From Asparagopsis taxiformis (lineage: Eukaryota > Rhodophyta > Florideophyceae > Bonnemaisoniales > Bonnemaisoniaceae): DNA of 30,861 nucleotides. Within the stretch, counting starts at the first letter, position 1; the number at the start of each line of letters is the position of its first letter. The translations under genes and the position numbers were made by a program. Below, piece after piece: positions 28,963 to 30,861 of the stretch. The DNA is taken from assembly GCA_030407315.1 (NCBI GenBank), contig JALQPE010002789.1:1-30861 (forward strand), in the 5' to 3' direction. The notes under the pieces are model-generated. The model did not search any database. It saw only the letters and a list, made by a program, of their open reading frames with translations, and was not told the DNA's origin.

Positions 28963-30380
28963 GTTCCATCCTCTACCCTCGAGGGTATGCGTTGAGGGAA
29001 GCGTGGGTTTTTGAGTCTGACTATTTCCGTTGATGCGATATTTTTCATGGGAGCCTGTTGACTGATGCTGTGTATTGAGCGGAGATGGAAGAGAGGTACG
29101 TGAAGTTTTGAAAATTATGCTGTGAGGGAAGGTTGGTTTTGAGTCTGACTGTTGTGGTCGATTCCGATGTTGTGTAGATGATGCAGGAATGTTGATGACA
29201 GAAGGTAAGTTTCACTGAGCACCAAGACTTGTTTTGCGAAGATATGGACTGCTGACTTTGATTATTCATTGCAAGGTTTTTGGATCATGGTTTGTATTTT
29301 GTGTAGGATGGATGATTCACTCATCCTCTCGGAGAGGTAAGTAAGGGAGTTTCTAGGATATCTGTCGTGGTAAGCGTTTCTTTTGAATCTGACTGTTGGG
29401 GTTGATGTTTTGTATGTGATGCAGGAGTGGTGAAGCAGGAACGGCAGGACTGAAGGAGAGTGAAGAAGGGATCTAGGAAGATGGGGAATGAAGCTGTGAG
29501 GTGTTTCTGGTATGTGTATATTTTGGGGCATACGATAGAAGTGAGAGTGGGTTTCAAGTGGTGTAGATTTTGCTGACCATGTTCATGTTTGATGTCTTGA
29601 TGATTTAATGGGCTGGGGTGGTGTCGAGGAAAGCGGGGATGGAATTGGGAAGGAGCGGATTTTTGTAATCTAGGTCGTGAGGGTTCTTGAAGTATGTGCG
29701 GATGGTGGTGCATGGCGTTCGGATGGTAGGGAGAACGCGATATTGAGGGAGATGGGTGATCGACGATATGCTGACAGGTATTTTGTATTCAGGCTGGATA
29801 CGTATTTCGTATTCTGGCTGGATACATATTCCGTATTCCGGCTGGATACGTATTTCCTATTCTAACCGGTATTTATTTCCTATTCTGACCAGATATGTAT
29901 TCCCTATTCTAGAGAGACGTATTGTATACCAGCAGCTTCCTAAATGAGAGAATAGAATACGGTCCGATATGGGCCCTGATTTACCATCCGCTGTAATTTC
30001 TTCCCTCCCGGTTTTCGCTGATATATGTATACTGGATGTCGGGTCCTAGTATTCCGCCATATGTACTAGAGAAAGTGGATGTCGGGTCCTAGTATTCCGC
30101 CAAAACGTACTAGAGAAAGTGGATGTCGGGTCCTAGTATTCCGCCATATGTACTAGAGAAAGTGGATGTCGGGTCCTAGTATTCCGCTAAACGTACTAGA
30201 GAAAGTGGATGTCGGGCCCTAGTATTCCGCCATATGTACTAGAGAAAGTGGACGTCCGCATCCAAAATTTTTTATTTTTTTTTGGACGCGGACGTTCATT
30301 TGTTCTAGTAAATCTCGGGGCCGACTAGGACCCGTACTAGAGAGACTGGACGTCCGCGTCCACTTCCGAAAACACAGACG
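28963..30380 (-). repeat. Right long terminal inverted repeat
   Basis: Reverse complement of the left repeat. It begins at 30380 with CGTCTGTGTTTTCGG and ends inward at GATGGAAC (28970-28963). It is about 214 bases longer than the left copy, mainly because a 43-44-bp unit is present five times instead of once (30034-30249); extra copies of the roughly 24-bp GGCTGGATAC subrepeats at 29780-29910 add to the difference. Confidence 0.88.
30034..30249. repeat. Minisatellite inside the right terminal repeat
   Basis: Five units of 43-44 bases start with GGATGTCGGG at 30034, 30077, 30121, 30164 and 30207. Each contains GTCCTAGTATTCCGCC (GCCCTAG in the last) and TACTAGAGAAAGT. The left repeat has a single matching unit at about 6733-6776. 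Confidence 0.92.
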
Positions 30381-30861
30381 ATTGCTCTACAAAGGGAACT
30401 ATGATACCGAAAATGACGCAAATATATACATAGACCTCGGCGAAGACACCCCTTCGGAGCTTTCATCTGCGCTCGAGGAGCGTGTCATCGAGGCAACAGA
30501 ATAATGGAATGTCTGAAGGCGGCTGTGAAAATTCTATCCATCTTGCTCCAGGAATATCGTTCCGTATCCAAGATTCGCCTAGGCATTTCACCCCCTGAAA
30601 CGTCGAGCCTATGCAAATTCGCCTCCTTCCGCACAATAAGCCTGTGAAGGTAAAAAATCGATGACATAATCGACAGGAGCAGGGAGCATTCATGGACCAA
30701 TACGTAGACAAACTACTAGCCATGGACTTTGCAGTTATAACTCCAACTGCAGATTGGCAAGCTGCACCGCTAATTGTTCCTAAAACAGGATCCCAGTCCA
30801 AATATCGCATGGCTATCGACTTGAGACCAGTTAATGCTGCTACTGTGAAAGAATCCTGGCC
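30381..30861 (+). pseudogene. Ty3/gypsy-type pol fragment with stop codons
   Basis: One frame, traceable from about 30482, holds the start of a gypsy-type reverse transcriptase: VEPMQIRLLPHNKPVKVKNR, then RQEQGAFMDQYVDKLLAMDF, APLIVPKTGSQSKYRMAIDL and RPVNAATVKESWP at the window edge. This is the region before the catalytic YxDD, which would lie outside. TGA codons at 30596-30598 and 30662-30664 interrupt it, so the copy is dead. It begins right at the outer end of the 23.8-kb element, which may have inserted into or beside it. Style resembles oomycete and algal gypsy elements (from memory, unverified). Confidence 0.85.

Larger units (their letters stand above)
6609..30380. mobile_element. 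23.8-kb DNA transposon with long terminal inverted repeats and epigenetic cargo
   Basis: The unit is defined by long inverted repeats, 6609-7812 and 28963-30380, whose outermost shared bases are CGTCTGTGTTT. Between them lie a KDZ-like transposase, a coiled-coil protein, a DNA methyltransferase-SET fusion and a ParB-dioxygenase fusion, together with eleven copies of a hairpin-rich repeat. KDZ elements (Kyakuja, Dileera, Zisupton, and the related Plavaka group) are known as large eukaryotic DNA transposons; in fungi they are associated with TET/JBP dioxygenases. No clear target-site duplication is visible: the left flank ends GGTGTTTA and the right flank begins ATTGCTCT. The coding frames of three of the four genes are uninterrupted, so the copy appears young. 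Confidence 0.8.

Noticed and set aside
29677..29947. ORFs with repeated DTYFVFRLDTY-like peptides
   Set aside because: Translation of the roughly 24-bp subterminal repeats in the right terminal repeat; no coding evidence.
605..30664. TGA reassigned as a sense codon, since most stops inside the broken genes are TGA
   Set aside because: The intact large ORFs lack in-frame TGA, two of them end in TGA, and the broken methyltransferase also has frameshifts, so ordinary decay explains it.
30463..30810. 115-codon minus-strand ORF at the right edge
   Set aside because: It is antisense to the recognisable gypsy reverse transcriptase reading.

Overview
The window is eukaryotic DNA from a repeat-rich, accessory region. 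Long intron-poor reading frames lie on both strands. Their products are a KDZ/Plavaka-like transposase, SET-domain and Fe(II)/2-oxoglutarate dioxygenase proteins, a bacterial-type amino DNA methyltransferase and a Ty3/gypsy reverse transcriptase fragment. I see no operon spacing or Shine-Dalgarno logic. The transposase and the gypsy style (DLRPVNAATVKESWP) point to an alga or oomycete-like protist. This is inference from family style; the sequence alone does not name the organism.

Layout. (1) 1-6608 is a decayed left flank. It holds a ParB-like ORF and, in the same frame, the wreck of a DPPF-type DNA methyltransferase, both on the minus strand; an unrecognised plus-strand ORF at 3700-4986; and short minus-strand ORF fragments at 5440-6597. 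It looks like the remains of an older relative of the next element. (2) 6609-30380 is one 23.8-kb unit bounded by long terminal inverted repeats (left 6609-7812, right 28963-30380). The repeats share their outermost bases and run inward with high similarity for more than 1.2 kb. (3) 30381-30861 is a broken Ty3/gypsy pol fragment running off the window.

Inside the 23.8-kb unit the order is: a 38-bp perfect palindrome at the inner edge of the left repeat; a KDZ-like transposase (plus strand, 8452-11492, with one frame change near 9180-9216); a convergent basic/coiled-coil protein (minus, 11570-13855); a 1067-residue fusion of a beta-class adenine-type DNA methyltransferase with a C-terminal SET domain (minus, 14515-17718); and a 1286-residue fusion of a ParB-like domain with a C-terminal 2OG-Fe(II) dioxygenase (plus, 20685-24545). 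Eleven copies of a roughly 200-bp hairpin-rich core repeat, often within roughly 500-bp tandem units, flank the two chromatin/DNA-modification genes: inverted copies around the methyltransferase-SET gene, direct arrays around the ParB-dioxygenase gene.

Reading of the system (inference): this is a large DNA transposon carrying its own epigenetic kit. The kit would comprise a DNA-base methyl writer coupled to a histone-lysine methyl writer, and a ParB-guided dioxygenase that could oxidise or remove a modification. The neighbouring relic carries ParB and methyltransferase homologues too, so the association is not a one-off. Cut-and-paste mobility, DNA adenine methylation and oxidative demethylation remain to be shown.
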